Source of the DNA: Candidatus Aminicenantota bacterium
GTDB lineage: Bacteria > Acidobacteriota > Aminicenantia > UBA2199
Assembly: GCA_024644125.1 (NCBI GenBank)
Contig: JAHELQ010000026.1
Span: 1-20,815 of the forward strand
Reading direction: 5' to 3'
Length of the DNA stretch: 20,815 nucleotides
Shown here: piece by piece, positions 1-10,267 of the stretch
Layout of the letters: every line of letters begins with the position of its first letter
How positions within the stretch are numbered: the first letter of the stretch is position 1
The notes under the pieces: model-generated
The model's input: the letters and a program-made list of their open reading frames with translations, nothing else
Told to the model about the DNA's origin: nothing
Database searches by the model: none
Position numbers and translations under genes: made by a program

Positions 1-75
1 CCATACCTATCGATTCTGGAGACAAATTGCAGGGCGTAAGTTGTGGAAACGTTGATGGGATGGGGGTAAAGAGAA

Positions 76-148
76 TGACCCCTAAAGGAATCGAACCTTT
101 AACCTATGGATTAAGAGTCCATTGCTCTGCCAATTGAGCTAAGGGGCC
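76..148 (-). tRNA. tRNA-Lys (anticodon CUU)
   Basis: A complete cloverleaf reads on the minus strand from 148 down to 76. The 7-bp acceptor stem has one G-T pair. The D-stem is GCTC/GAGC, the anticodon stem ATGGA/TCCAT, and the T-stem AAAGG/CCTTT with loop TTCGATT. The 7-base anticodon loop CTCTTAA places CTT at 115-113, so it decodes AAG lysine codons. The discriminator base is A, and CCA is not encoded, so it must be added after transcription. A matching promoter lies just upstream at 162-190. Only wobble assignment is uncertain. Confidence 0.95.
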
Positions 149-161
149 ATTTCAAAGATGT

Positions 162-190
162 ATTTTATCAAATTCGGTGGGGCGCGTCAA
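162..190 (-). promoter_or_regulatory. Predicted sigma-70 promoter of tRNA-Lys
   Basis: On the minus strand a -35 box TTGACG (185-190) is separated by exactly 17 bp from a -10 box TAAAAT (162-167). Each box differs from consensus at one position. The -10 ends 13 nt before the tRNA 5' end, which leaves a very short leader for RNase P to remove. Confidence 0.75.
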
Positions 191-284
191 CCTCTTTAAA
201 AATATGTTTTCAGATTTTGTTGGGTAGTGATGCGGAAATTGATTCAATTCTTTTTGGGTATATAGGTGTATTGAAAAAGGCAAA

Positions 285-310
285 AAAAGAAAATCAAATG
301 AGTTTCTTTT
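285..310 (-). terminator. Weak A/T stem-loop at the lipoprotein stop codon
   Basis: On the minus strand an 8-bp arm AAAAGAAA overlaps the stop codon of the lipoprotein gene, and the complementary TTTCTTTT follows after a 10-nt loop and runs into further T residues. The stem is all A/T except one pair, so it would be a weak intrinsic terminator at best. The rest of 149-308 shows nothing else beyond the tRNA promoter. Confidence 0.25.
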
Positions 311-698
311 AGCGTGTGGCTTCGAATGTGCCGGTAACGTTGGGGTTGTCGGGGAATTGAAGGGTGAATGTTCCGGTGAATTTGGCGTTGCTCTCGATTG
401 TGCCATTGAAGTCGTAGATGTACGTTTCGCCTGTGGATGCGTTGTGTTCGGTGTGTATGATGACACTGTTACGGCTGATGCCGTAGGTGCCGACAATTAT
501 GCCGGAAAAGACAACGTCGCCGCTGTTTTTGCCGCCGCGGAAGGCATATACCATTGACATTTGCCCGCCCACTGAACTGGTGAGGAAAAATCCCCAGGAG
601 CCATTGGTGATATCGAATCCTTCATCGGTTTTGCAACCGGTGGTGGATGTTATAAGCGCGAATATGATCGCAATAATTAATATTCCAGTTTTTTTCAT
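309..698 (-). CDS. Small secreted lipoprotein, beta-rich, unknown function
   Basis: The 129-residue product begins with MKK and a hydrophobic stretch (about residues 5-20) ending at Cys22 in the context LITSTTGC. This looks like a lipoprotein signal peptide with a relaxed lipobox (Thr at -3). The mature part is rich in Gly, Thr, Ser and aromatic residues in short alternating strands, and its C-terminal half repeats a G-T-F pattern (FTGTFTLQ, VTGTFEA). That suggests a small antiparallel beta-barrel of lipocalin-like type; this is inference from pattern. The start is supported by AGGAAA just upstream. The gene has its own promoter (731-759) and probably makes a monocistronic transcript. I do not recognise a named family. 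Confidence 0.75.
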   Translation of the reverse strand: MKKTGILIIAIIFALITSTTGCKTDEGFDITNGSWGFFLTSSVGGQMSMVYAFRGGKNSGDVVFSGIIVGTYGISRNSVIIHTEHNASTGETYIYDFNGTIESNAKFTGTFTLQFPDNPNVTGTFEATR

Positions 699-730
699 TT
701 TTTTCCTTTTCCCTAATAAATCAATTCTTG

Positions 731-759
731 TTTATATCAATTTTTCGAATAACATTCAA
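731..759 (-). promoter_or_regulatory. Predicted promoter of the lipoprotein gene
   Basis: On the minus strand TTGAAT (754-759) is followed after 17 bp by TATAAA (731-736), preceded by an extended -10 TG. The start codon of the lipoprotein gene lies about 32 nt below the -10 box. The promoter sits between the LOG gene stop (779) and the lipoprotein start (698). Confidence 0.7.
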
Positions 760-778
760 GCGATTTTTTCTATATTCT

Positions 779-1579
779 TCAATCTTCTTCAGTATTCAGC
801 AGGGTTTTCATTAGTCTGTGTTTGAGTCCGTTTTTGTCGTTGAAATCATTGATGGCTTTTAGCAATTTTGGTTTCAGGAATTGCAGGCCTTCTTCTGGGC
901 TGTCAAAAAAAGTGATGAGGTCGATGTCTTCGGGGGAAATGAGTCCGTTGTCAACTAGATTTTGAAAGTTGATGGTCTTATGCCAGAATTCGCGGTTGTA
1001 TAGCATGATCGGCAGATTGGTTTTCTTTAGCTTGTGGGTCTGGATGAGGGTGAGTGTTTCAAATAATTCATCCATGGTTCCGAATCCGCCGGGGAAGCAG
1101 ATGAGGGCTTTGGCATGATAAAGAAACCACAATTTGCGCATGAAAAAATAATGGAATTCGAAGTTCAGGTCGGGAGTGATGTAATCATTAGGTTCTTGTT
1201 CGTGTGGTAGGGTGATGTTGAATCCGATGGTACGCGCATTGGCTCTGTTGGCGCCGCGATTGGCGGCTTCCATGATCCCGGGACCTCCGCCGGAGCATAT
1301 GGCGAAACTATCTCCATTATCGGAGAGTTCTTTTGAAAGTGTGGCCAATTGAAAGGCCATTTCTTCTGCGGCCCAATAGTTTTTGTGGGTTCCTGATGTA
1401 TCGCCTGGGTTTGGTTCCGGGCGCACCCTGGAGGAGCCAAAGAATACGACTGTATGGTGGATGTTTTCTTCGCGTAAACGTTTTTCCGGTTCCAGGTATT
1501 CGGCCATGATACGAATGGTTCTGGCTTCTCTTGATTTTAAAAATTCGATGTTCTTGTATGCTTTTGGAGCTTTTTCCAT
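779..1579 (-). CDS. LOG family protein (TIGR00730-type Rossmann-fold, putative nucleotide monophosphate glycosidase)
   Basis: This 266-residue protein carries both signatures of the LOG/lysine-decarboxylase-like family: GGGPGIME at residues 97-104 and PGGFGTMDE at 163-171. In characterised members these form the nucleotide-binding and catalytic site that cleaves the N-glycosidic bond of AMP or cytokinin nucleotides. Most bacterial members are housekeeping nucleotide-salvage proteins, so the exact substrate here is unknown. It has about 45 N-terminal residues before the first beta strand (VVFFGSS), longer than the minimal 180-190 residue LOG proteins, and a basic C-terminal tail. The start is supported by GAGG 7 nt upstream. 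It is divergent from the nitroreductase gene and has its own promoter at 1606-1634. Annotation as lysine decarboxylase would be wrong. Confidence 0.9.
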   Translation of the reverse strand: MEKAPKAYKNIEFLKSREARTIRIMAEYLEPEKRLREENIHHTVVFFGSSRVRPEPNPGDTSGTHKNYWAAEEMAFQLATLSKELSDNGDSFAICSGGGPGIMEAANRGANRANARTIGFNITLPHEQEPNDYITPDLNFEFHYFFMRKLWFLYHAKALICFPGGFGTMDELFETLTLIQTHKLKKTNLPIMLYNREFWHKTINFQNLVDNGLISPEDIDLITFFDSPEEGLQFLKPKLLKAINDFNDKNGLKHRLMKTLLNTEED

Positions 1580-1605
1580 TATTTTACCTCACTGTTGAAG
1601 GAGTT

Positions 1606-1634
1606 ATTATACATGAAAAAAGTTTCATAACCAA
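1606..1634 (-). promoter_or_regulatory. Predicted promoter of the LOG gene with a dyad in the spacer
   Basis: On the minus strand TTGGTT (1629-1634) is followed after 17 bp by a perfect TATAAT (1606-1611). Sixteen of the 17 spacer bases form an inverted repeat ATGAAA-4 nt-TTTCAT (1613-1628 on the plus strand). A dyad between -35 and -10 is a classical repressor position, but a 6-bp dyad could also be chance. Confidence 0.55.
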
Positions 1635-1679
1635 ACCGTTTTTAGAAAATTTTTGTTATGTAGCAGGCAATTGCGCGTG

Positions 1680-1688
1680 TGTTATAAT
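1680..1688 (+). promoter_or_regulatory. Predicted extended -10 promoter of the nitroreductase gene
   Basis: TG-T-TATAAT is a perfect extended -10 element 46 nt before the chosen nitroreductase start. No good -35 box is visible 16-18 bp upstream, which extended -10 promoters can tolerate. Confidence 0.5.
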
Positions 1689-1734
1689 GAATGTGATGTA
1701 TATGATCAATCTTTTCAGGGAGGTTTATAATTTA

Positions 1735-2313
1735 ATGAATTTGCATGAATTGTTATTGAAAAACCGGAGTTACCGTAAGTTTCACCAGGAGGAAACTATT
1801 CGTACGGAAGAACTTCTAGGTATGGTCGAGGCCACGAGAATAGCTCCGTCTCCAGCCAATAAGCAGCCGTTGAAGTATGTGTTGGTAAATAGAAGCGAAG
1901 CGAGCGATATGTTGTTTCCGCTTTTGAATTGGGCGGCGTATTTGAAGGATTGGGAAGGGCCTGTCGAGGGAGAGAGGCCTTCGGCGTATATCGTTATGTT
2001 AGGGGACAGGTCCGTGAGCGCTTTTATTGACTGGGATTATGGGATCGCGTTGCAGACGATTTTGTTGTCTGCGGTCGAGATGGGATTCGGGGGATGCGCG
2101 ATTGCGTCGTGCAACAAGGATAAAATTCGGCAGTTGTTCAATATCGATGAGAAATTCGAGGTCGCGGCGGTGGTGGCTTTAGGTAAACCAAAGGAAGTTG
2201 TGGTGATCGATGATGTGAAGGATGGGGATATCATATATTGGCGCGATGAAAACGAGGTTCACCACGTACCCAAGCGATTGTTGTCCGATTTGATCATTGG
2301 TATTCTGGAATAG
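1735..2313 (+). CDS. Nitroreductase family protein (FMN-dependent NAD(P)H oxidoreductase)
   Basis: I chose the ATG at 1735, giving 192 residues that open with the family's usual N-terminus (MNLHELLLKNRSYRKF). GGGAGG lies upstream at a somewhat long 11-nt spacing. Family marks are the FMN-phosphate-binding NRSYRKF (residues 10-16), SPANKQP (39-45), the central helix GIALQTILLSAVEMGFGG (103-120) and ALGKPKE (148-154). Such enzymes form homodimers with FMN at the interface and reduce quinones, flavins or nitro compounds with NAD(P)H; the physiological substrate cannot be told from sequence. The open frame extends upstream to 1531, but that part runs across the promoter and the divergent LOG gene and is not credible coding sequence. 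Transcription probably ends at the shared terminator 2341-2376. Confidence 0.88.
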   Translation: MNLHELLLKNRSYRKFHQEETIRTEELLGMVEATRIAPSPANKQPLKYVLVNRSEASDMLFPLLNWAAYLKDWEGPVEGERPSAYIVMLGDRSVSAFIDWDYGIALQTILLSAVEMGFGGCAIASCNKDKIRQLFNIDEKFEVAAVVALGKPKEVVVIDDVKDGDIIYWRDENEVHHVPKRLLSDLIIGILE

Positions 2314-2340
2314 TATCTCGAAATAGTTTTTAGTTCGGAT

Positions 2341-2376
2341 AAAAAAAAGGGGCTGAAATTTTTCAGCCCCTTTTTT
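2341..2376. terminator. Bidirectional intrinsic terminator between nitroreductase and nifJ
   Basis: A GC-rich stem GGGGCTGAA/TTCAGCCCC (2349-2357 and 2362-2370) with a 4-nt loop is flanked by eight A residues on the left and six T residues on the right. Read from either strand it is a hairpin followed by a U-tract. It lies between two convergent genes whose stops are at 2313 and 2395. Confidence 0.93.
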
Positions 2377-2394
2377 ATTTCAACTGGTTTGAGT

Positions 2395-5925
<3,531 letters not shown>

Positions 5926-6012
5926 GATTAACTCCTATATCAAGAATAATTAATCTTCTTTTTATTTCCTGGTTTTTGGGATATAATTGTTCCTTATTCC
6001 GTTTTAATTCCT

Positions 6013-6041
6013 AAAGTAACACAATACCCGGAGGGTGTCAA
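6013..6041 (-). promoter_or_regulatory. Predicted nifJ promoter
   Basis: On the minus strand a perfect TTGACA (6036-6041) is separated by 17 bp from TACTTT (6013-6018), which is preceded by the extended -10 dinucleotide TG. The -10 hexamer is weak, so the extended motif may matter. The predicted start near 6006 gives a leader of about 80 nt. Confidence 0.6.
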
Positions 6042-6134
6042 GATAATGCAGTTTATAATTTATTTTTTTCACATTAATGCTCAAAAACACTGATATATTG
6101 ATTGATTTTTAATTATTAATTGTCTTTTTAATAA

Positions 6135-6163
6135 TTGACAAAAACTTAATTTGATACTATATA
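6135..6163 (+). promoter_or_regulatory. Near-consensus promoter directly abutting the DUF151 start codon
   Basis: Perfect TTGACA (6135-6140), a 17-bp spacer and TATATA (6158-6163) form the strongest promoter in the window. About 90 bp of very A/T-rich DNA upstream (6042-6134) could act as an UP element. The -10 ends 7 nt before the ATG at 6171, so the predicted transcript would have essentially no 5' leader. Confidence 0.75.
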
Positions 6164-6170
6164 GTCTAGG

Positions 6171-6671
6171 ATGGAACAACTGATTGAAGTAAAATTGATG
6201 GGACTTATTTTGGATCCAATATCCAAAACGCCGGTTATGATTTTGAAGCCCCTAAACGATCAAAAAATCATTCCAATTTGGATTGGAGGTTTCGAGGCGA
6301 ATGCGATCACTATGGAGTTGGAAAACATCTCCGCCCCCCGACCCATGACTCACGATCTGATTAAAAATATGTTGGGCAAGTTCAACGCAAAAATAGAAAA
6401 AGTGGTGGTGACCGATATTATCGAGAACACCTATTACGCGGAGTTGTATATCATCCGGGACGGTACCGATGACCCGGATATCGTTGATTGCAGGCCGTCA
6501 GACGCGGTAGCTATCGCATTAAAAAATCATTCGAAAATATATATTTCGGAATATGTGTATAGTACTTCAATCGTGTCCGATTTTTTCACAAACTTTATTC
6601 AAGGCGATGAAAAATTGGACAATTGGTACAATTCCTTGTCGGACGACGATTTCGGGAATATCGAGCAATAA
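6171..6671 (+). CDS. Bifunctional nuclease domain (BFN, DUF151) protein
   Basis: The 166-residue protein matches the DUF151/BFN family along most of its length: VKLMGLILDPISKTPVMIL (residues 7-25), IPIWIG with FEANAI (34-46), RPMTHDL (57-63) and CRPSDAVAIALK (107-118). Plant members have DNase and RNase activity; bacterial members are widespread housekeeping proteins of uncertain role, so nuclease activity here is inference. There is no C-terminal UvrB/UvrC motif, which some relatives carry; instead an acidic tail follows. The ATG at 6171 is kept because family members start 5-8 residues before the VKxxGLxLDP strand. It has no SD site and lies at the predicted transcription start. Confidence 0.9.
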   Translation: MEQLIEVKLMGLILDPISKTPVMILKPLNDQKIIPIWIGGFEANAITMELENISAPRPMTHDLIKNMLGKFNAKIEKVVVTDIIENTYYAELYIIRDGTDDPDIVDCRPSDAVAIALKNHSKIYISEYVYSTSIVSDFFTNFIQGDEKLDNWYNSLSDDDFGNIEQ

Positions 6672-6679
6672 ATCAATCT

Positions 6680-6695
6680 CCGGAATTTTTTCCGG
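6680..6695 (+). other. Short hairpin between the DUF151 and DUF1566 genes
   Basis: CCGGAA and TTCCGG form a 6-bp perfect stem with a TTTT loop, 9 nt after the DUF151 stop codon. It is not followed by a T-run, so it is not a convincing terminator. It may be an mRNA 3'-end stabiliser or a weak pause site. Confidence 0.3.
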
Positions 6696-6729
6696 TAGAA
6701 ATAATCGATAAAATGAATAGGAAATGTGC

Positions 6730-7305
6730 ATGAGGAAAACAATTGTTATATGTGGTTTGATAATGTTGGCATCTCTGTTGGTATTGGGCGTGGATTCTTC
6801 TAAAAAGTCTCCAGGCAGGATTTTGACGAAGGGCGATGTGATGCGCCTGGTGAAGCAGGAAGGTTTTTTTTGCAAGTGTTATGATTGGAATCGGGAATTT
6901 TGCAATCCCGAGGGGGGATACAAAAATGACTTCAAGGCGGATATGTTGTCCGGCAACGCAGTGGTCATCGACCGCGCCTCGGGACTGATGTGGCACCAGG
7001 GCGGCAGTTTTAAGTCATTGCGGTTCAATGACGTGGGGGGTTGGATAGATGAATTGAACCGGACAGGGTATGCCGGGTACAAAGACTGGCGCCTTCCGAC
7101 GTTGAAAGAGGCCGCGACTCTCCTGGAGAACGCGCCTATGAATGGGAACCTATATATCGATCCGTTGTTCTCAACGGAACAGGGGTGGATATGGAGCAGC
7201 GATATTTGTTCCTCTTCCGGCGGCTGGGTCGTGACGTTTGCCGGCGGAACCATCGGTATGCCCAAATACGGTTTGTTTTATGTCCGGCCGGTTAGATCTT
7301 TTTAG
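6730..7305 (+). CDS. Exported DUF1566 (Lcl_C-like) domain protein
   Basis: The preferred start is the ATG at 6730 (191 residues), because AGGAA at 6719-6723 is 6 nt away; the in-frame ATG at 6724 would touch that site. A signal peptide or anchor is evident (MRKTIVICGLIMLASLLVLG). After a short segment with a cysteine cluster (CKCYDWNREFC) comes a DUF1566 domain: VVIDRASGLMW, then WIDELNRTGYAGYKDWRLPT, WSSD and a final GLFYVRPVRS. The family has a C-type-lectin/formylglycine-enzyme-like fold and is found in secreted or envelope proteins, mostly without known activity. Ligand or partner is unknown. It may be read from the DUF151 promoter, as the gap is 58 nt. Its last 14 bases overlap the end of mazG on the other strand. 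Confidence 0.82.
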   Translation: MRKTIVICGLIMLASLLVLGVDSSKKSPGRILTKGDVMRLVKQEGFFCKCYDWNREFCNPEGGYKNDFKADMLSGNAVVIDRASGLMWHQGGSFKSLRFNDVGGWIDELNRTGYAGYKDWRLPTLKEAATLLENAPMNGNLYIDPLFSTEQGWIWSSDICSSSGGWVVTFAGGTIGMPKYGLFYVRPVRSF

Positions 7306-8056
7306 ATTCCTGCCAGAGTTTTTCCATTTCGTCGAGAGACGTGGCTGATATTTCTTTCCCGGCCTTTTTGAGTTCGGCCTCGATGTAGCGGAAACGGGTT
7401 TTGAATTTTTTGTTCGCTTGTTTGAGTGAGAACTCGGGATTGACTCGCAGAAGGCGGGCGACATTTGATACTGCGAAAAGAAGATCCCCAATCTCTTCGT
7501 TCAGGCGTTCAGGGTTGCCTTCAGGTAGCTCTCTCTTCAATTCAGCTATCTCTTCTTCGACTTTTTCCAGCGCTTTGATTGGTTCGTCCCAATCGAATCC
7601 GACACTCGATGCCTGCTCCGCTATCCGTTTGGCGACGGAAAGGGCCGGCATGCTGTCGGGATAGTCCGAGAGTATGCTCTTTTTGTTGTTTTCGGCCTTC
7701 TTGATTTTTTCCCAATTGGCTTTCACCTCATCAGCCGATTCCACGGATGTATCTCCAAAAACATGAGGATGGCGGCGTATCAGTTTTTGATTGATGGTGT
7801 CGATTACGTCTTTGATGGAAAAATGGCCTTGCTCTTGATTGATGCGGGAGATAAACACAATTTGTAGCAATAGGTCGCCCAATTCTTCTTTTTGTTTTTC
7901 CGGTGAATCCATATCAATGGCTTCGATCAGTTCGTGAGCTTCTTCGAGGGTATATTCCTTGAGGCTTTTGACTGTTTGTTTACGGTCCCAGGGGCACCCG
8001 GCCATTGGATTTCGCAATAGTTTCAATATTCTAACCAGTTTGTCTAATTCTTTCAT
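7292..8056 (-). CDS. mazG: Nucleoside triphosphate pyrophosphohydrolase MazG
   Basis: MazG hydrolyses (d)NTPs to the monophosphate and pyrophosphate, cleaning the nucleotide pool. The 254 residues include two MazG domains. The N-terminal one has CPWDRKQT (21-28), EEAHELIEA (38-46) and KEELGD (56-61). The C-terminal one has KVEEEIAEL (165-173) and NEEIGDLLFAVSN (186-198). Both EExxE and ExxD metal-binding sets are intact, and the length is close to that of E. coli MazG (263). The start is preceded only by a weak purine run (GAAGAAG). No MazEF toxin genes are adjacent. It has its own promoter and is divergent from the DUF1844 cluster. Confidence 0.96.
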   Translation of the reverse strand: MKELDKLVRILKLLRNPMAGCPWDRKQTVKSLKEYTLEEAHELIEAIDMDSPEKQKEELGDLLLQIVFISRINQEQGHFSIKDVIDTINQKLIRRHPHVFGDTSVESADEVKANWEKIKKAENNKKSILSDYPDSMPALSVAKRIAEQASSVGFDWDEPIKALEKVEEEIAELKRELPEGNPERLNEEIGDLLFAVSNVARLLRVNPEFSLKQANKKFKTRFRYIEAELKKAGKEISATSLDEMEKLWQESKKI

Positions 8057-8101
8057 CTTCTTCTTGTTTTTTTGATTTAGAAATGTTATATTAAGGTCAA
8101 T

Positions 8102-8130
8102 ATAATATTATGAAATATACTCGAGTGCAA
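8102..8130 (-). promoter_or_regulatory. Predicted mazG promoter
   Basis: On the minus strand TTGCAC (8125-8130) is followed after 17 bp by TATTAT (8102-8107), giving a leader of roughly 40 nt. The surrounding divergent intergenic region (8057-8240) also contains TATTATATA at 8191-8199, a possible -10 for the DUF1844 cluster, but I see no -35 partner for it. Confidence 0.45.
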
Positions 8131-8240
8131 GTTTATATTGAAGATATTTGTCTTTTTTTTCGATGCCAGCAAAGCACGGAATTATTTTCTTATTATATAC
8201 CATCAAATACGAAAACGATTCAATTTAAGGAAATCTAGAT

Positions 8241-8498
8241 ATGGATATAGATATAAAAGCAATCGTATTAATGTTAACCTCGCAATGTATGATCAATCTT
8301 GGTGAAATCGAAGATCCGATTAGTAAGCAAAAGGTAGTGAAGCCTGAGGGTGCAACTGTGTTTATTGAATTGTTGGAAGTGCTGCATGATAAGACACAAG
8401 GGAATCTTACGGACGGAGAGGAGCGTTTCCTTTCAGGCGCTTTGGAGAATTTGAAAAAGATATTCCACGAAAAGTTTCATGATGAAATGGGAAATTAA
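8241..8498 (+). CDS. DUF1844 family protein
   Basis: The 85-residue product matches DUF1844, a short helical family with the pattern L-T-S-Q-x-M-I-x-L-G followed by a conserved proline-containing link, a central helix and an acidic G-N-L-T-x-x-E segment. Here these are MLTSQCMINLGEIEDP (about 11-26) and KTQGNLTDGEERFLSGAL (50-67). There is no signal peptide or membrane segment, so it is probably cytoplasmic. Function is unknown across the family. It opens a plus-strand cluster; AAGGAAA lies 7 nt before the ATG, and the next gene starts 14 nt after its stop. Confidence 0.85.
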   Translation: MDIDIKAIVLMLTSQCMINLGEIEDPISKQKVVKPEGATVFIELLEVLHDKTQGNLTDGEERFLSGALENLKKIFHEKFHDEMGN

Positions 8499-8512
8499 AC
8501 GAGGGAACCAAA

Positions 8513-10267
8513 ATGAATAAAAAAGCATTGTTTCTGTTAGTCTTTTTTGTTCTGGCTATACCTGGAGCGGCGAATGAAAGCCCCTGGGGGCAATTGAAAA
8601 AAATTCATTATTTCGACGGCCAGAAGGATTACAAAAAGGTGCGTGAACATCTGGGCGGTATCGAATACAGCCAGATGAATCGAATGGAAATGAAGGACGT
8701 TGCCATTCAATTAAAAAAATTCGGGGATCAGTATTTGCATGAAGGTGATTATAATCTTGCCCGCGAGTTTTATTACAAAGTACTCACTCTCAATCCAGGT
8801 CAATGGGATATTTACAACCAATTGGAGCGGATTAACAGGGAAGAAGGCGCGTTGACCTTCAACTTCAGTTTTTTGGCGACGCAATTTATAGAAGTGTTCA
8901 ATAATTTTAAAGCTTCGTTTTTGCTGGTGAACAATTTTATCAATGTCATGTTTTTTAGCGGCCTCATGGTGCTCTTTTTGTTCTCAATCCTCATTCTCGG
9001 CAAGTATTTCACCATCGCGGCCCATGATTTCACAGTGAATGCGAGGGGAGGTTTTTCAGTCAGAAATCTGGTAATCCTTCTGTTGCTATTGTTATGGCCG
9101 TTGTTATTCTTTCCCGGATGGGCTGCTTATCCATTCCTGATTCTGGGGTTGTTGTGGACATATTTCAATGATACGGAAAAAAGGGCCGCGATATTGGGTG
9201 TCGTCTTGGTGGGAATTCTTTCGATACTATTAGCCTTCAATGGATACCTGGGAAACACGTATAAGCACTCTGGATTTAAGGAAATACGCAATGTCTATGA
9301 GGGAGCCCTCTACGAAGAGGATGTGACGCGCTCTTTTGATAGTGAATTGAAGGTATTGCAAGCCCTGGCGTATTACGACGAGGAGAAATTCGAACGATCG
9401 TTGGATCTTTTGGTGTCTACTGAAGAGAATTACAGTAGCGTAATGAAGTATAATTTGCTGGGAAATATTTATTTTATTTTCGACAATCTTAACGAGAGTA
9501 TCAAATATTTTAAATTAGCCCTGTCTATCGACGACAAAAATCCAATCACTCTCAACAATTTCGCTCTGGCGCTTCTAAAGAATGGCAATTCCGAAGTGTT
9601 GGAATTGTATGGGAAGCGGTATCCGGAACTGTCCACTTATCAGAAGACCGCCACTGGCTTGCAGGTAGCTCCTGTAACCGAGATATTTTTGTGGAAACGT
9701 TTGATGAACGGAGGTAGAGAATCTTTCGATGCCGGATTCGTAACTTCCCGTTTGTTGAAACAATTGCTCCGGGTGCCGGTTTTGTATCTGATTATCATTT
9801 TTTCCTTATATATCGTCTTTTTAAAATTGATATTTTCGTCCACCGGCGAAAGCACTTATTGTTCCAAATGTGCCAAAGTGATTAAAAAGAAAGATATTCA
9901 CCGCTCATACAAGTTGTGCAATGAATGTTACCAGCTTTTTATGATTAAAGACGTCATTTTTCTTGAGGCGAAAATACTGAAAGAAAAAGAATTGAACAAA
10001 AAGTATATGAAGAGGTATATAGCCATATTGCTTATGTCTTTGTTTATCCCCGGGTTAAATTTGCACTATAAAAACAAACACAGCCAATTCATTTTGTGCG
10101 CCACTATTTTTTATGTGTTTCTGGGGTTTTTTATGATCAGCCGCTTCCTCTTCAATGAGATTTTCAGAGCGGTTCCGATTTTTGTAAACCTGGTAGGCTT
10201 ATTAGCCTTTATTGTATTTTTCCTTGTCAATATTTATTCAATTATTGGAGACGACAATGGCGTTTAA
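8513..10267 (+). CDS. Multi-pass membrane protein with TPR-like repeats and a zinc ribbon, function unknown
   Basis: I do not recognise a named family. The 584 residues start with a signal peptide (about 1-20, ending near PGAANE). A helical segment with a TPR-like unit follows (60-100), then hydrophobic helices near 137-165, 183-217 and 226-243. A soluble TPR-like stretch spans 280-370 (YNLLGNIYFIFDNLNESIKYF is typical). A further membrane helix (419-441) precedes a four-cysteine zinc ribbon, Cys450/453 and Cys469/472, and two or three C-terminal helices (502-577) close the protein. GAGGGAA precedes the start. Its stop overlaps the start of the DUF4388 gene by 11 nt, so the two are translationally coupled and probably act together. 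The layout suggests an envelope scaffold or sensor with periplasmic repeats and a cytoplasmic zinc ribbon; this is inference. Confidence 0.75.
   Translation: MNKKALFLLVFFVLAIPGAANESPWGQLKKIHYFDGQKDYKKVREHLGGIEYSQMNRMEMKDVAIQLKKFGDQYLHEGDYNLAREFYYKVLTLNPGQWDIYNQLERINREEGALTFNFSFLATQFIEVFNNFKASFLLVNNFINVMFFSGLMVLFLFSILILGKYFTIAAHDFTVNARGGFSVRNLVILLLLLLWPLLFFPGWAAYPFLILGLLWTYFNDTEKRAAILGVVLVGILSILLAFNGYLGNTYKHSGFKEIRNVYEGALYEEDVTRSFDSELKVLQALAYYDEEKFERSLDLLVSTEENYSSVMKYNLLGNIYFIFDNLNESIKYFKLALSIDDKNPITLNNFALALLKNGNSEVLELYGKRYPELSTYQKTATGLQVAPVTEIFLWKRLMNGGRESFDAGFVTSRLLKQLLRVPVLYLIIIFSLYIVFLKLIFSSTGESTYCSKCAKVIKKKDIHRSYKLCNECYQLFMIKDVIFLEAKILKEKELNKKYMKRYIAILLMSLFIPGLNLHYKNKHSQFILCATIFYVFLGFFMISRFLFNEIFRAVPIFVNLVGLLAFIVFFLVNIYSIIGDDNGV

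Noticed and set aside
1..75. Possible partial gene or RNA at the left edge
   Set aside because: No credible frame, hairpin or T-run is visible between the edge and the tRNA 3' end.
1531..1734. 68-codon N-terminal extension of the nitroreductase frame
   Set aside because: It runs through the divergent LOG start, both promoters and the SD; family homology starts at the ATG at 1735.
7292..8056. MazG as part of a toxin-antitoxin or defence locus
   Set aside because: No mazE/mazF-like or other defence gene is adjacent; it is the two-domain housekeeping form.
10212..10256. Upstream ATG for the DUF4388 protein
   Set aside because: It would lie deep in the preceding gene without an SD; the ATG at 10257 has GGAG at 6 nt and gives the family N-terminus.
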